Assembly (NCBI RefSeq): GCF_000429005.1
Contig: NZ_AUBA01000008.1
Span: forward strand, 105,074-169,073
Origin: Novosphingobium acidiphilum DSM 19966
Lineage (GTDB): Bacteria > Pseudomonadota > Alphaproteobacteria > Sphingomonadales > Sphingomonadaceae
DNA length: 64,000 nt
Reading direction: 5' to 3'
Of the stretch, positions 40,605 to 49,330 are shown in pieces. The notes beneath the pieces are model-generated. The model saw nothing but the letters and a program-made list of their open reading frames with translations. It was not told where the DNA came from and did no database searches. Numbering within the stretch: the first letter of the stretch is position 1; the number at the start of each line of letters is the position of its first letter. Position numbers and translations under genes: made by a program.

Positions 40605-43600
40605 ATGCCATATTTGAACACGCTGAACGCGGGCGTCGCCACTGTCGCGCTGGGTTTGGCTTTGGCCGCACAGCCGGCTCTGGCACAGCAGGCCCCTGCC
40701 GGCGATGCCGTTACCGCCCTGCCCTCCACCGCCAAATCGACCACCGAGTCGAGCGACACCATCATCGTTACCGGCACGCGTATCGCGTCGCCCAACCTGA
40801 AGGCGGTTGCTCCCGTTACGTCGGTTACGAGCGCCGACATCAAGATCGCGGGCACGGCCAAGGCCGAAGACCTGCTGAACCAGCTGCCGCAGGTGGTGGC
40901 CGCACAGTCCTCGACGCTGTCGAACGGCGCCACCGGCACCGCGACGATCAGCCTGCGCGGTCTGGGTGATACGCGCACGCTGATCCTGATCGACGGTCGC
41001 CGCCTGATGCCGGGCGATCCGACCAGCTCGGCCGCCGACATCAACTTCATCCCGCTGTCGCTGGTCAAGCGCGTCGACGTGCTGACCGGTGGTGCATCGG
41101 TGGACTATGGTGCCGACGCGGTTGCCGGCGTGGTCAACTTTGTCCTCGACAAGGAATTCACCGGCTTCAAGATCGACGTCAATGACGGCGTCTATCAGGA
41201 CAGCGCGCACAGCGCGGTCGTGGCCGGCGCTATCGGCACCGCCAATGCTTCGGGCCTGTCGGGCTACAACTATCCTTCGGGCAGCACGGTCAACGGCAAC
41301 AACTTTGACGCCACGCTGACCTGGGGCACCAAGTTCGCCGACGGCAAGGGCCATATCACGGCCTATGCCGGCTATCGCAGCGCGGCTGCGATCCTGCAGA
41401 GCACGCGCGGCTATTCGGCCTGCACACTCAGCAGCGGCACCAAGTGCGGTGGTTCGGCCACCTCGGCCAACGGCAACGCGCTGTATTTCGTGCCTGGTCA
41501 GTCGTCTTCGACGATCGGCACGCTGGGTGCGCACACGCTGACCACCGGCGCGCTGACGCGTTACAACTACGCACCGACCAACTATTTCCAGCGTCCAGAC
41601 CAGCGCGTGACCGCGGGTGCCTTCCTCAACTATGACGCGAGCCCGGCTTTCCAGCCCTACCTCGAATTCATGTTCATGTCGGACCACTCCGAAGCGCAGA
41701 TCGCGCCCTCGGGCGATTTCGGCAACACGCTGACGATCAACTGCAACAACCCGCTGCTTTCGGCGCAGCAGCAGTCGACGCTGTGCACCCCGGCCAACAC
41801 CGTGATCGGTTATCTGGGCTCGTATCCGGTGACCACGGCGTTCTCGTCGACGCTGTCGCCGGCCGTGCTCGGCACGCTGACCCCTGCCGCACCCGGCACT
41901 GCCTACTTCCAGCTGCTGAAGCGCAATGTCGAAGGCGGTCCGCGTCTCGATGACCTGAACCACAAGGACTATCGCTCGGTGATCGGCGCCAGCGGCGATC
42001 TGGGCAAAGGCTGGCACTACGACGCCTATTACCAGTTCGGCGAAGTCGCCTATAAGGAAGCCTATTACAACGACGTCTCGGTCAACAACCTGACCAATGC
42101 GTTGAATGTGATTGCCGGCCCCAATGGCCCGGTCTGCGCCTCGGGCGCGGCGGGCTGCGTGCCCTATGACGTGTTCTCGGGCGCGGGCGTGTCGCAGGCT
42201 GCGATCAGCTATATCAGCCAGACCGGCACCAAGACCGGGATCAACACGCAGCATATCGTCGACGCCAACCTGTCGGGCGATCTGGGCGAATACGGCATCA
42301 AGTCACCGGGTTCGTCGGATGGTATCCTGCTGTCGCTGGGTGGCGAATTCCGCCACGAAAGCGTGTCGCTGAATCCGAATGCGGAATTTGTCACCGGCGA
42401 TCTTGCCGGACAGGGCGGCCCCACGCTGCCGATTTCCGGCTCGTTCAACGTGTCGGAATTCATTGCTGAAACCCATGCCCCGCTGATCACCGACAAGGGC
42501 ATCCACAGCCTGAACTTCGACGGCGGTATCCGCTATTCGCATTACAGCTATTCCGACGACCGCGCCTTCAACACGGTGACGTGGAAACTGGGCCTGACGT
42601 TCCAGCCGATTTCGGACATCACGTTCCGCGGCGGGATCAACCGCGCAGTGCGCGCCCCGAACATCCAGGACACGTTTGCGGTTCCGCACGTTCAGCTTGA
42701 TGGCGCGACCGATCCCTGCTCGGGCATCACCATCACGGCCACCGACTATGGCTGTCTGGCGCAGGGTCTGCACGTCGGTCAGTCGACCGCGGCAAACCCG
42801 GCCGGTCAGTACAACGGTCTGGTGGGCGGCAACGAAAACCTGCACCCCGAAGTCGCGATCACCAAGACGCTGGGTGTGGTGCTGGCGCCGCACACGATGC
42901 CGGGCAATTCGATCAGCTTTGACTACTACGACATCAAGATCCGCGACGCGATCACCTCGATCGGTGCCGACGCCATCCTGGCGGCGTGCGTTTCCGGATC
43001 GACCGCGGCGTCGGCATCGTCGCTGTGCAGCCTGGTCAACCGCAACCCTGCGGGCTCGATCTGGCTGACCAACACCGGCTATGTCACCGACGTGACGCAG
43101 AACATCGGTGGCGTGCAGACACGCGGCTTTGACATCAACGCCACGGTCAACCACCGCCTGGGCAACTGGGGTCAGCTGACCGGCGCGTTCGACGGCAACA
43201 TCCTGACCAACTACAACGTCGATAACGGCGTCTCGGCGATCTACAACTGCGCCGGATACTATGGCGTGACCTGCGGCAACCCGCTGCCCAAGTGGCGGCA
43301 CAAGGCGCGCGCGACGCTGACCACCGGCGGCGTGGCCACCTCGGTCACGTGGCGCTATTATGGTCCGGTCAACGTCGATTATGCCAACCCCAGCCCGACG
43401 CTTGCCTCGTCGTACGCGGCATTCGGATCGCACATCGGCCAGCAGAGCTATTTCGATCTGGCCATCGAAGGGCGCGTTACGCAGAACCTGATCCTGCGCG
43501 CAGGCATCAACAACCTGTTCGACGTCAACCCGCCGCTGGTCGCGACGGCAGAATGCGCCGGCACGGTCTGCAACGGCAACACCTACCCGGGCACATACGA

Positions 43601-43646
43601 CGCTCTGGGCCGGAACTTCCACGCCAGCGCGACGCTGAAGTTCTGA
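40605..43646 (+). CDS. TonB-dependent receptor 3
   Basis: A 1013-residue outer-membrane receptor. Signal peptide MPYLNTLNAGVATVALGLAL...ALAQQ, TonB-box-like DTIIVTGT, then a plug with TISLRGLGDTRTLILIDGRR and GGASVDYGADAVAGVVNFVLDK. The barrel ends in GRNFHASATLKF. Fourteen cysteines are arranged as seven close pairs; five of these pairs have positional counterparts in receptor 2 (for example CAGYYGVTC versus CAGYFSASC). I chose the ATG at 40605, which opens the signal peptide and has GAGGGA 10 bases upstream; an in-frame ATG at 40587 is less likely. It follows hydroxylase-like gene 1 and precedes TPR-sulfotransferase 2. Ligand unknown. Confidence 0.93.
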   Translation: MPYLNTLNAGVATVALGLALAAQPALAQQAPAGDAVTALPSTAKSTTESSDTIIVTGTRIASPNLKAVAPVTSVTSADIKIAGTAKAEDLLNQLPQVVAAQSSTLSNGATGTATISLRGLGDTRTLILIDGRRLMPGDPTSSAADINFIPLSLVKRVDVLTGGASVDYGADAVAGVVNFVLDKEFTGFKIDVNDGVYQDSAHSAVVAGAIGTANASGLSGYNYPSGSTVNGNNFDATLTWGTKFADGKGHITAYAGYRSAAAILQSTRGYSACTLSSGTKCGGSATSANGNALYFVPGQSSSTIGTLGAHTLTTGALTRYNYAPTNYFQRPDQRVTAGAFLNYDASPAFQPYLEFMFMSDHSEAQIAPSGDFGNTLTINCNNPLLSAQQQSTLCTPANTVIGYLGSYPVTTAFSSTLSPAVLGTLTPAAPGTAYFQLLKRNVEGGPRLDDLNHKDYRSVIGASGDLGKGWHYDAYYQFGEVAYKEAYYNDVSVNNLTNALNVIAGPNGPVCASGAAGCVPYDVFSGAGVSQAAISYISQTGTKTGINTQHIVDANLSGDLGEYGIKSPGSSDGILLSLGGEFRHESVSLNPNAEFVTGDLAGQGGPTLPISGSFNVSEFIAETHAPLITDKGIHSLNFDGGIRYSHYSYSDDRAFNTVTWKLGLTFQPISDITFRGGINRAVRAPNIQDTFAVPHVQLDGATDPCSGITITATDYGCLAQGLHVGQSTAANPAGQYNGLVGGNENLHPEVAITKTLGVVLAPHTMPGNSISFDYYDIKIRDAITSIGADAILAACVSGSTAASASSLCSLVNRNPAGSIWLTNTGYVTDVTQNIGGVQTRGFDINATVNHRLGNWGQLTGAFDGNILTNYNVDNGVSAIYNCAGYYGVTCGNPLPKWRHKARATLTTGGVATSVTWRYYGPVNVDYANPSPTLASSYAAFGSHIGQQSYFDLAIEGRVTQNLILRAGINNLFDVNPPLVATAECAGTVCNGNTYPGTYDALGRNFHASATLKF

Positions 43647-43670
43647 TACGAAACGGCAGCAATGCCGATG

Positions 43671-43704
43671 GCGGCAGTCCCCACCCGGGGGCTGCCGCTT
43701 TTTC
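43671..43704 (+). terminator. Terminator after receptor 3
   Basis: A 12-position stem with one mismatch (43671-43682 with 43687-43698) is followed by TTTTT, 25 bases after the stop. All three receptor genes have their terminator at the same 25-base distance. Confidence 0.85.
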
Positions 43705-43748
43705 GTTGTATGGGTTAGGGCATTTTCTCGGCCCGCCACGGAGAAGAC

Positions 43749-45749
43749 ATGTCGCAATCCAGTCCGCCGGACACCATCGCCCGCATCGCTGCACTGGCGC
43801 GCAGCGGCCGGATGGACGAAGCCGCAGCGCAGGCTGCGCTCGCCTTGGGGTCAAGCCCCGACGATGTGGCGCTGCTTGCGCTCAGCGGCGCGATTGCCTG
43901 CCACCGTGGCGCGTTCGATCAGGCGGTGTCGCCGTTGCGCCGCGCCCAGGCGATGCGGCCCGATGACCCGGTGATCCGCGCCAATCTGGCCGATGCGCTG
44001 TTCCGCACCGGCGATCAGGCGGGCGCGCGGCTGCTGTGCGACGAACGCTCTGCGCGCGCCGATCGCACGCTGCGGCTGGCGCGGCTGGGTGCCTATCTGG
44101 CGCAAGAGAATGACGATCCCGCGGCGGCGATCGCGTTTTACCGGATCATTCTGGCGCAAGTGCCCGATGATTGGGCGGCCTGGAACAATCTGGGCAATGT
44201 CCATTCGGCGCAGGGCGACGCCGATGCGGCGGTCCGCGCGCTGACCGAGGCGGCGCGCCATGCGCCCGATGCGCCACCGATCCGGGTCAATCTGGGCCAG
44301 GCGTTGCTCGATGCCGGGCGCGCGGCAGAGGCAGTGGCGGTGTGGCAGGCCGCATCTGCGCACTTTGCCGACGATCCGCATCCCCAGCTGGCGCTGTTTC
44401 GCCATTTCAGCACGACCGGCGATGACGAAGGCGCCTATGCCGCGCTGACCGAAGCGGCTGCGCGCGCGCCCGATCGCGCCGACATACAGGCCGATTTTGG
44501 CCATATTGCCGGGCATCGCAACGAATTCGTGCGGGCCGAAACCGCGTTTCAGCGTGCGCTTGCCGTGTCGCCGGGCTTTACCCCCGCCATCGTCGGGCTT
44601 GCCGCGGTGCTCGAACGCGTCAACCGCGAGGATGAGCTCGATGCCCTGCGCAGCCGCGCGCTGGCTGAAGGGACCGATGCGCCCGGGATCGCGTTCATCG
44701 ATGTGCTGCTGCTGAAACGGGCGGGGCAATTCGACGCGGCGCTGGCCGCGCTTGATACCGTTGGCGATGCGGTGATCCCGTCGCGCGGCTGGCAATTGCG
44801 CGGCCAGTTGCTCGACCGGTTGGGCCGCCGTGACGAGGCTTTTGTCGCGTTTGCCGCAATGAACCAGGCCTGGCTTGACGATGCCAGCGCCCCGCAGGCG
44901 CGCGCCGCCCATTATCGCCGCGATATCGCCGACGCATTGGCGCTGCTCACGCCTGACTGGCTGGCCACATGGACACCCGCGCCGTCACAGCGTCGGCCAA
45001 GCCCGATCTTTCTGGTGGGTTTTCCACGTTCGGGCACGACGCTGCTCGATACCATGCTGTTGACCGTGCCTGCGGTCCGCGTGCTGGAAGAAGAACCCTT
45101 CATCACCGATATCGAAACCGAACTGGGCGGGATCGCGGCACTGCCGGGCCTGTCGGCAGCGGCGATCGAGGCGGCGCGCGAACGGTATTTCGCGCGTGTT
45201 GCCACGGTTACCGACCTCGACGATGCGACGATCGTGATCGACAAGCACCCGATGCATCTGAACAAAGTGCCGGTGATCCGCCGGCTGTTTCCCGATGCGC
45301 GGTTCATCCTGGCGCTGCGCCACCCGTGCGATGTGCTGCTCAGCTGTTTCATCACCAATTTCCGCCTGAACGACGCGATGTCCAATTTCCTCGTTCTGGA
45401 CGACGCGGCGGCGCTGTACGACCTGACGTTCCGCAACTGGCAGGCATCCACCGCGCTGTTTGGCGTGACGCCCGAAACGATCGTGTATGAAGATCTGGTT
45501 GCCGATCCCGAAGCGGTGCTGCGCCCGTTGTTCGATGCGCTGGCGCTGCCGTGGGCCGACGGGCAGTTCGATCACCGCGATGCGGCGCGCGCGCGCGGCG
45601 TGATTCGCACCGCCAGCTATGCCCAGGTGACCGAACCGATCTATCGCCATGCCGCCGGCCGCTGGCACCGCTATGCCGGCCATCTGGCGGCAATTCTGCC
45701 GGTACTGGAACCGTGGATCAGACGCTGGGGTTATGCGCCGCCGGCGTAA
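43749..45749 (+). CDS. TPR-repeat sulfotransferase 2
   Basis: A 666-residue fusion. About 380 N-terminal residues form TPR-like repeats (AVSPLRRAQAMRPDDPVIRANLADALFRTG, DDWAAWNNLGNVHSAQGDADAAVRALTEAARHAPD and others). The C-terminal PAPS-dependent sulfotransferase has the canonical loop IFLVGFPRSGTTLLD near residue 419, the invariant-type EEEPFITD segment and the 3'-phosphate motif LALRHPCDVLLSCFITNF near 521. It resembles sulfotransferase 1 but is longer in the TPR half. A role in protein or peptide sulfation is inferred from this architecture. It follows receptor 3 and is convergent with the second hydroxylase-like gene, with 1 bp between stops. Confidence 0.9.
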   Translation: MSQSSPPDTIARIAALARSGRMDEAAAQAALALGSSPDDVALLALSGAIACHRGAFDQAVSPLRRAQAMRPDDPVIRANLADALFRTGDQAGARLLCDERSARADRTLRLARLGAYLAQENDDPAAAIAFYRIILAQVPDDWAAWNNLGNVHSAQGDADAAVRALTEAARHAPDAPPIRVNLGQALLDAGRAAEAVAVWQAASAHFADDPHPQLALFRHFSTTGDDEGAYAALTEAAARAPDRADIQADFGHIAGHRNEFVRAETAFQRALAVSPGFTPAIVGLAAVLERVNREDELDALRSRALAEGTDAPGIAFIDVLLLKRAGQFDAALAALDTVGDAVIPSRGWQLRGQLLDRLGRRDEAFVAFAAMNQAWLDDASAPQARAAHYRRDIADALALLTPDWLATWTPAPSQRRPSPIFLVGFPRSGTTLLDTMLLTVPAVRVLEEEPFITDIETELGGIAALPGLSAAAIEAARERYFARVATVTDLDDATIVIDKHPMHLNKVPVIRRLFPDARFILALRHPCDVLLSCFITNFRLNDAMSNFLVLDDAAALYDLTFRNWQASTALFGVTPETIVYEDLVADPEAVLRPLFDALALPWADGQFDHRDAARARGVIRTASYAQVTEPIYRHAAGRWHRYAGHLAAILPVLEPWIRRWGYAPPA

Positions 45750-45750
45750 T

Positions 45751-46944
45751 TCAATCGAGCGCGCCGCTGGCCTGTTCGGCGGCGATCACTTTGGCCACGC
45801 AGTCGCGCTCTGCGTCCGACAAATCGGGGTGCCACACGTCAAAAATCAGCACGACGCGCATCTGGTCGGTGGGATTCAGCGCCTCGTGTTCGATCGTGTC
45901 GTCGAATACGAAAGCCTGGCCTTCGTGCCACAGCCGCGTTTCGGCGCCGACACGGAACCAGCAACCGGCCGGCACATCAAGCGGCAGATGGCACACCAGC
46001 CGTGCATTGCACACACCCACATGCGCAGGTATCGCGGTGTGCGGCGCCAGCAGCGAAAACATCGCGTTGGGTGATGTTCCGGGGATGTCCGGCTGGGGCA
46101 AACGGGCCAGCACCGCCATCGTTTCCGGGCAATGGTCGGCATTGGCATCGATGCGCTGCCCGTTTTGCAGCAGGTGCATCGCGCTCCAGTCGGGATTGTG
46201 GTTGAGCGGCCGCCACTGGTCGAGCGTCTGGTGTTCGCCATATTGGATATAAGGCACGCGCTCGGCCTCGCGCCGCGCCAGCAGTGCCTCCATTTCCGCG
46301 CGGATCGCGGGTGTGGCCGCTTCCAGCTGTGCCAGCCACGGAAACGATGCCCGCGGGTGGTATTCGCGTTCGCACAGGCCCGGATAGAAGAATGCCACCG
46401 GTTCGCTGTGATAGGCGCGCGTCTTGCCCAGCGTGTTGTCGCAGAACCGGCGCATGCGCCAGCCTTCGTCTTCAGGCGCGTGGGCCGAGGCCGCCTGCGC
46501 GACCACGCTCAGCTGCGTCTCACGCGCGGCCAGCCACGCGGCGTGGGCCTGTTCGCCCATCGCCACCGCGTCGGCCAGCGGTTTCGGCAGCGCGGTTTCG
46601 GGCCGTTGCAGCAGTGCGCGGTGCCACGCCGGGCCGGCCTTGTCGGGGGCGATGCGATCGATGATCGTGGCCCGCATGACCAGCGCCATGAAATCGCGCG
46701 GCGCCAGCGCCAGGGCCCGATCCACCGCGGTCAACGCGCGATAGGGTTGGCGCAGCATGCGGCGCAGTCCACCCAGTTGCATCCACGGCATGGCCAGGTC
46801 GGCCATTGCCGGTTCGTCGGTCAGCCGCCGTTCGAGCAAATCGGCGGCCGCGGCGATCTGGCCTGCGGCAACCAGCGCATCCACATCGTGCAGAGCGGGG
46901 GCGGCCGCCACGGCGTCACCCCCAATTGTCGTGTTTATCCCCAT
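45751..46944 (-). CDS. Aspartyl/asparaginyl beta-hydroxylase-like protein 2
   Basis: A 397-residue paralogue of the protein at 39153-40352. The N-terminal third is helical and TPR-like (AAADLLERRLTDEP, LRQPYRALTAVDRALALAPRDFMALV). The C-terminal AspH-type dioxygenase domain has SLLAPHTAIPAHVGVCNARLVCHLPL and RVGAETRLWHEGQAFVFDDTIEHEALN, with the iron-ligand histidines in AHVG and in EHEALN (about residue 353). Fe(II)/2-oxoglutarate-dependent hydroxylation of Asp or Asn is the expected reaction. There is no signal peptide, so a cytoplasmic site is inferred. It is convergent with sulfotransferase 2 and divergent from ispG. The start at 46944 is the first ATG and is plausible. Confidence 0.87.
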   Translation of the reverse strand: MGINTTIGGDAVAAAPALHDVDALVAAGQIAAAADLLERRLTDEPAMADLAMPWMQLGGLRRMLRQPYRALTAVDRALALAPRDFMALVMRATIIDRIAPDKAGPAWHRALLQRPETALPKPLADAVAMGEQAHAAWLAARETQLSVVAQAASAHAPEDEGWRMRRFCDNTLGKTRAYHSEPVAFFYPGLCEREYHPRASFPWLAQLEAATPAIRAEMEALLARREAERVPYIQYGEHQTLDQWRPLNHNPDWSAMHLLQNGQRIDANADHCPETMAVLARLPQPDIPGTSPNAMFSLLAPHTAIPAHVGVCNARLVCHLPLDVPAGCWFRVGAETRLWHEGQAFVFDDTIEHEALNPTDQMRVVLIFDVWHPDLSDAERDCVAKVIAAEQASGALD

Positions 46945-47084
46945 CGATGCCCCCCGGCCTGATGCGACAGACGCTAAACCCCGAACACCGGCGTGACCAG
47001 CGGAACATCAAACCCTTTTGCGGTGCCTTGGGGCGATGCCGATCATCCCTTTCGCGCGGGCGCTGCGTCCGGTATAGGGCGGGC

Positions 47085-48203
47085 ATGTCATCCATTCGTC
47101 CCTGGCGCGATATCGCGCGTCGTCAAAGCCGCCAGATCATGGTCGGCAGTGTTCCCGTTGGCGGCGATGCCCCGATCACGGTGCAGACCATGACCAACAC
47201 GCCGACCGAGGACGCGGTGGCGACGATCGACCAGATCCGCCGTTGTGAAGACGCCGGCGCCGATCTGATCCGCGTATCGTGCCCCGATGAGGCAAGCACC
47301 GCGGCGTTGCGCCAGATCGTGCGCGCGGCGCGCGTGCCGCTGATTGCGGACATCCATTTCCACTACAAGCGCGCGCTCGAGGCCGCCGATGCGGGTGCTG
47401 CGTGCCTGCGCATCAATCCCGGCAACATCGGCAGCGCCGACCGCGTCGCCGAAGTGGTGCGCGCGGCCAAGGCCAATGGCTGTGCCATCCGCATCGGTGT
47501 CAACGCGGGCAGCCTGGAAAAGGACCTGCTGGAAAAATACGGCGAGCCCTGCCCCGAGGCGCTGGTCGAATCTGCGCTCGATCATATCAAGCTGTTGCAG
47601 GATCACGATTTTCACGAATACAAAGTCGCAGTGAAGGCGTCGGACGTGTTCCTGGCGGTCGCGGCCTATATGGGGTTGGCCGATGCGGTTGATTGCCCGT
47701 TGCACCTGGGCATCACCGAAGCTGGCGGTCTGATCGGCGGCACGGTCAAATCGTCGATCGGGCTGGGCAATCTGCTGTGGGCTGGCATTGGCGACACCTT
47801 GCGCGTGTCGCTGTCGGCCGAACCCGAAGAAGAAGTGCGCGTCGGCTTTGAAATCCTCAAAAGCCTGGGCCTGCGCACGCGCGGGGTGCGCGTCGTGTCA
47901 TGCCCGTCGTGCGCGCGGCAGGGGTTTGATGTGATCCGCACGGTCGAGGCGCTGGAAAAGCGGCTGCAACATATCAAGACGCCGATTTCGCTGTCGGTGC
48001 TGGGCTGCGTCGTCAACGGCCCGGGCGAGGCGCGCGAAACCGATATCGGCATCACCGGCGGCGGCAATGGCAAACACATGGTCTATCTGTCGGGGGTGAC
48101 CGACCACCATGTGCAGTCGGCCGACATGCTCGATCACATTGTCGAACTGGTCGAAGCAAAAGTGGCCGAGATCGAGGCCGACCGGGCCGAACTGGTCGGC
48201 TGA
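47085..48203 (+). CDS. ispG: 4-hydroxy-3-methylbut-2-enyl diphosphate synthase
   Basis: A 372-residue iron-sulfur enzyme of the MEP isoprenoid pathway, converting MEcPP to HMBPP. The TIM-barrel part includes VQTMTNTPTEDAVATIDQI, VRVSCP-like RVSCPDEAS, PLIADIHFHYKRALEA and CLRINPGNIG. The C-terminal [4Fe-4S] domain has CPSCARQGFDVI and SVLGCVVNGPGEARETDIGI, giving the expected three cysteines plus a glutamate. The ATG at 47085 was chosen because MSSIRPWRDIARRQSRQIMVG matches family starts; an open frame upstream is unlike the family. It is followed closely by the retropepsin-like gene. Confidence 0.97.
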   Translation: MSSIRPWRDIARRQSRQIMVGSVPVGGDAPITVQTMTNTPTEDAVATIDQIRRCEDAGADLIRVSCPDEASTAALRQIVRAARVPLIADIHFHYKRALEAADAGAACLRINPGNIGSADRVAEVVRAAKANGCAIRIGVNAGSLEKDLLEKYGEPCPEALVESALDHIKLLQDHDFHEYKVAVKASDVFLAVAAYMGLADAVDCPLHLGITEAGGLIGGTVKSSIGLGNLLWAGIGDTLRVSLSAEPEEEVRVGFEILKSLGLRTRGVRVVSCPSCARQGFDVIRTVEALEKRLQHIKTPISLSVLGCVVNGPGEARETDIGITGGGNGKHMVYLSGVTDHHVQSADMLDHIVELVEAKVAEIEADRAELVG

Positions 48204-48210
48204 TCGCCAG

Positions 48211-48723
48211 GTGTTGCAGCGCGCGGCGATCTTTGCAGTGGGATTGATCGCGCTGGTGCTGTTTCTGGCCCCCTCGCTCGACCGGATTGCGTCCAACAAG
48301 GCGGCGGCGCCGGCGATGTCCAGCCCCGTCGCCGCTGCGCCGACGTTGAATGCGCAGGGCAGTGGCTTTGCCATCGATCGCGACACCCGCGGTGAGTTTC
48401 ACATCCAGGCCATTGTCAACAATCAGCCGCTGCGTCTGCTGGTCGACACCGGCGCCGACGGCCTGGCGCTGAGCGAGGCCGATGCGAACACGCTGGGCAT
48501 CGCGCCCGATCCTGCGCGATATGCCCAGATCGTAACCACCGCAGCGGGGCCGGGCTATGGCGCGCATGTCCATGTCGACCGGCTGGAAGTGGCCGGTCGC
48601 GATCTGGGACCGAGCGATGCCGTGGTGGTGCGCGGGCTTGGCACCAGCCTGATGGGTCGATCGGTGCTGCGCCGTCTGGGGCCGGTCACCCTGTCGGGTG
48701 ATCGCCTGGTGATTGGCACCTGA
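48211..48723 (+). CDS. Membrane-anchored retropepsin-like aspartic protease
   Basis: A 170-residue protein with an N-terminal membrane anchor (AAIFAVGLIALVLFLAPSL) and a clan AA aspartic protease domain. The catalytic motif LLVDTGADGLALSEADANTLGI is followed by VTTAAGPGYGAHVHVDRLEVAGRDLG and SLMGRSVLRRLG, the pattern of the TIGR02281-type family seen in proteobacteria, likely active as a dimer in the periplasm. The start is a GTG at 48211, 7 bp after the ispG stop; no ATG is available before the anchor. The substrate is unknown. The L,D-transpeptidase-like gene begins one base after its stop. Confidence 0.82.
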   Translation: MLQRAAIFAVGLIALVLFLAPSLDRIASNKAAAPAMSSPVAAAPTLNAQGSGFAIDRDTRGEFHIQAIVNNQPLRLLVDTGADGLALSEADANTLGIAPDPARYAQIVTTAAGPGYGAHVHVDRLEVAGRDLGPSDAVVVRGLGTSLMGRSVLRRLGPVTLSGDRLVIGT

Positions 48724-48724
48724 A

Positions 48725-49327
48725 ATGCAGCGCCGCACGGTTCTGGCAGGCGCGCTGGCGGCGGGGCTGACGCCCCGGCGCGTCTTTGCGCAAGGCTGGC
48801 AGATCAGCGAACAGCACCGGCGCATTCTCGATCTCGCGCGCGATCAGGTCGAACGCGTGCGCACCCGGCTGTGGCGCAGCGATGTCGTCGGGATTGCCGA
48901 TTTCGCGTTGCCCTCGTCATTGCCCCGGCTGCATTTCGCCGATCTGGAAGGCGGCATGGTCCATTCGTTTCTGGTGGCGCATGGCAAAGGGTCGGACCCC
49001 GAACACGACGGGTTCTGCAAACGCTTTTCGAACGTGGTCAACAGCGAGGCGACCTCGCGCGGGGCCTATATCACCTACGAATGGTATGACGGCAAATATG
49101 GCCCCTCGATCCGGCTGGGCGGGCTGGACGACGACAACAGCAATGCCGCCACGCGCGCGATCGTGATGCATCCGGCGTGGTATGCCGATCCCGCGATGCT
49201 GGAAAAATGGGGCAAGCTGGGGCGCAGCGACGGTTGTTTCGCGATGGCACCGGGCGATTTCCGCATGGCGCTGTGGCACCTGGCCGCCGGTCGGCTGCTG
49301 TTCGCCGACCGGCTGGGCCTGGGGTAA
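48725..49327 (+). CDS. Murein L,D-transpeptidase catalytic-domain (YkuD_2-type) protein
   Basis: A 200-residue exported protein. It starts with a twin-arginine-like signal (MQRRTVLAGALAAGLTPRRVFAQ), then carries a domain with FADLEGGMVHSFLVAHGKGSDPEHDGFCKRFSN and GRSDGCFAMAPGDFRMALW. The SDGCF motif corresponds to the SxGC catalytic cysteine region of the YkuD_2 family. Members are thought to act on peptidoglycan, by cross-linking or cleaving the stem peptide. The ATG at 48725 lies one base after the preceding stop, so translation may be coupled. Periplasmic. It is convergent with the larger L,D-transpeptidase, 3 bp apart. Confidence 0.78.
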   Translation: MQRRTVLAGALAAGLTPRRVFAQGWQISEQHRRILDLARDQVERVRTRLWRSDVVGIADFALPSSLPRLHFADLEGGMVHSFLVAHGKGSDPEHDGFCKRFSNVVNSEATSRGAYITYEWYDGKYGPSIRLGGLDDDNSNAATRAIVMHPAWYADPAMLEKWGKLGRSDGCFAMAPGDFRMALWHLAAGRLLFADRLGLG

Positions 49328-49330
49328 CGC

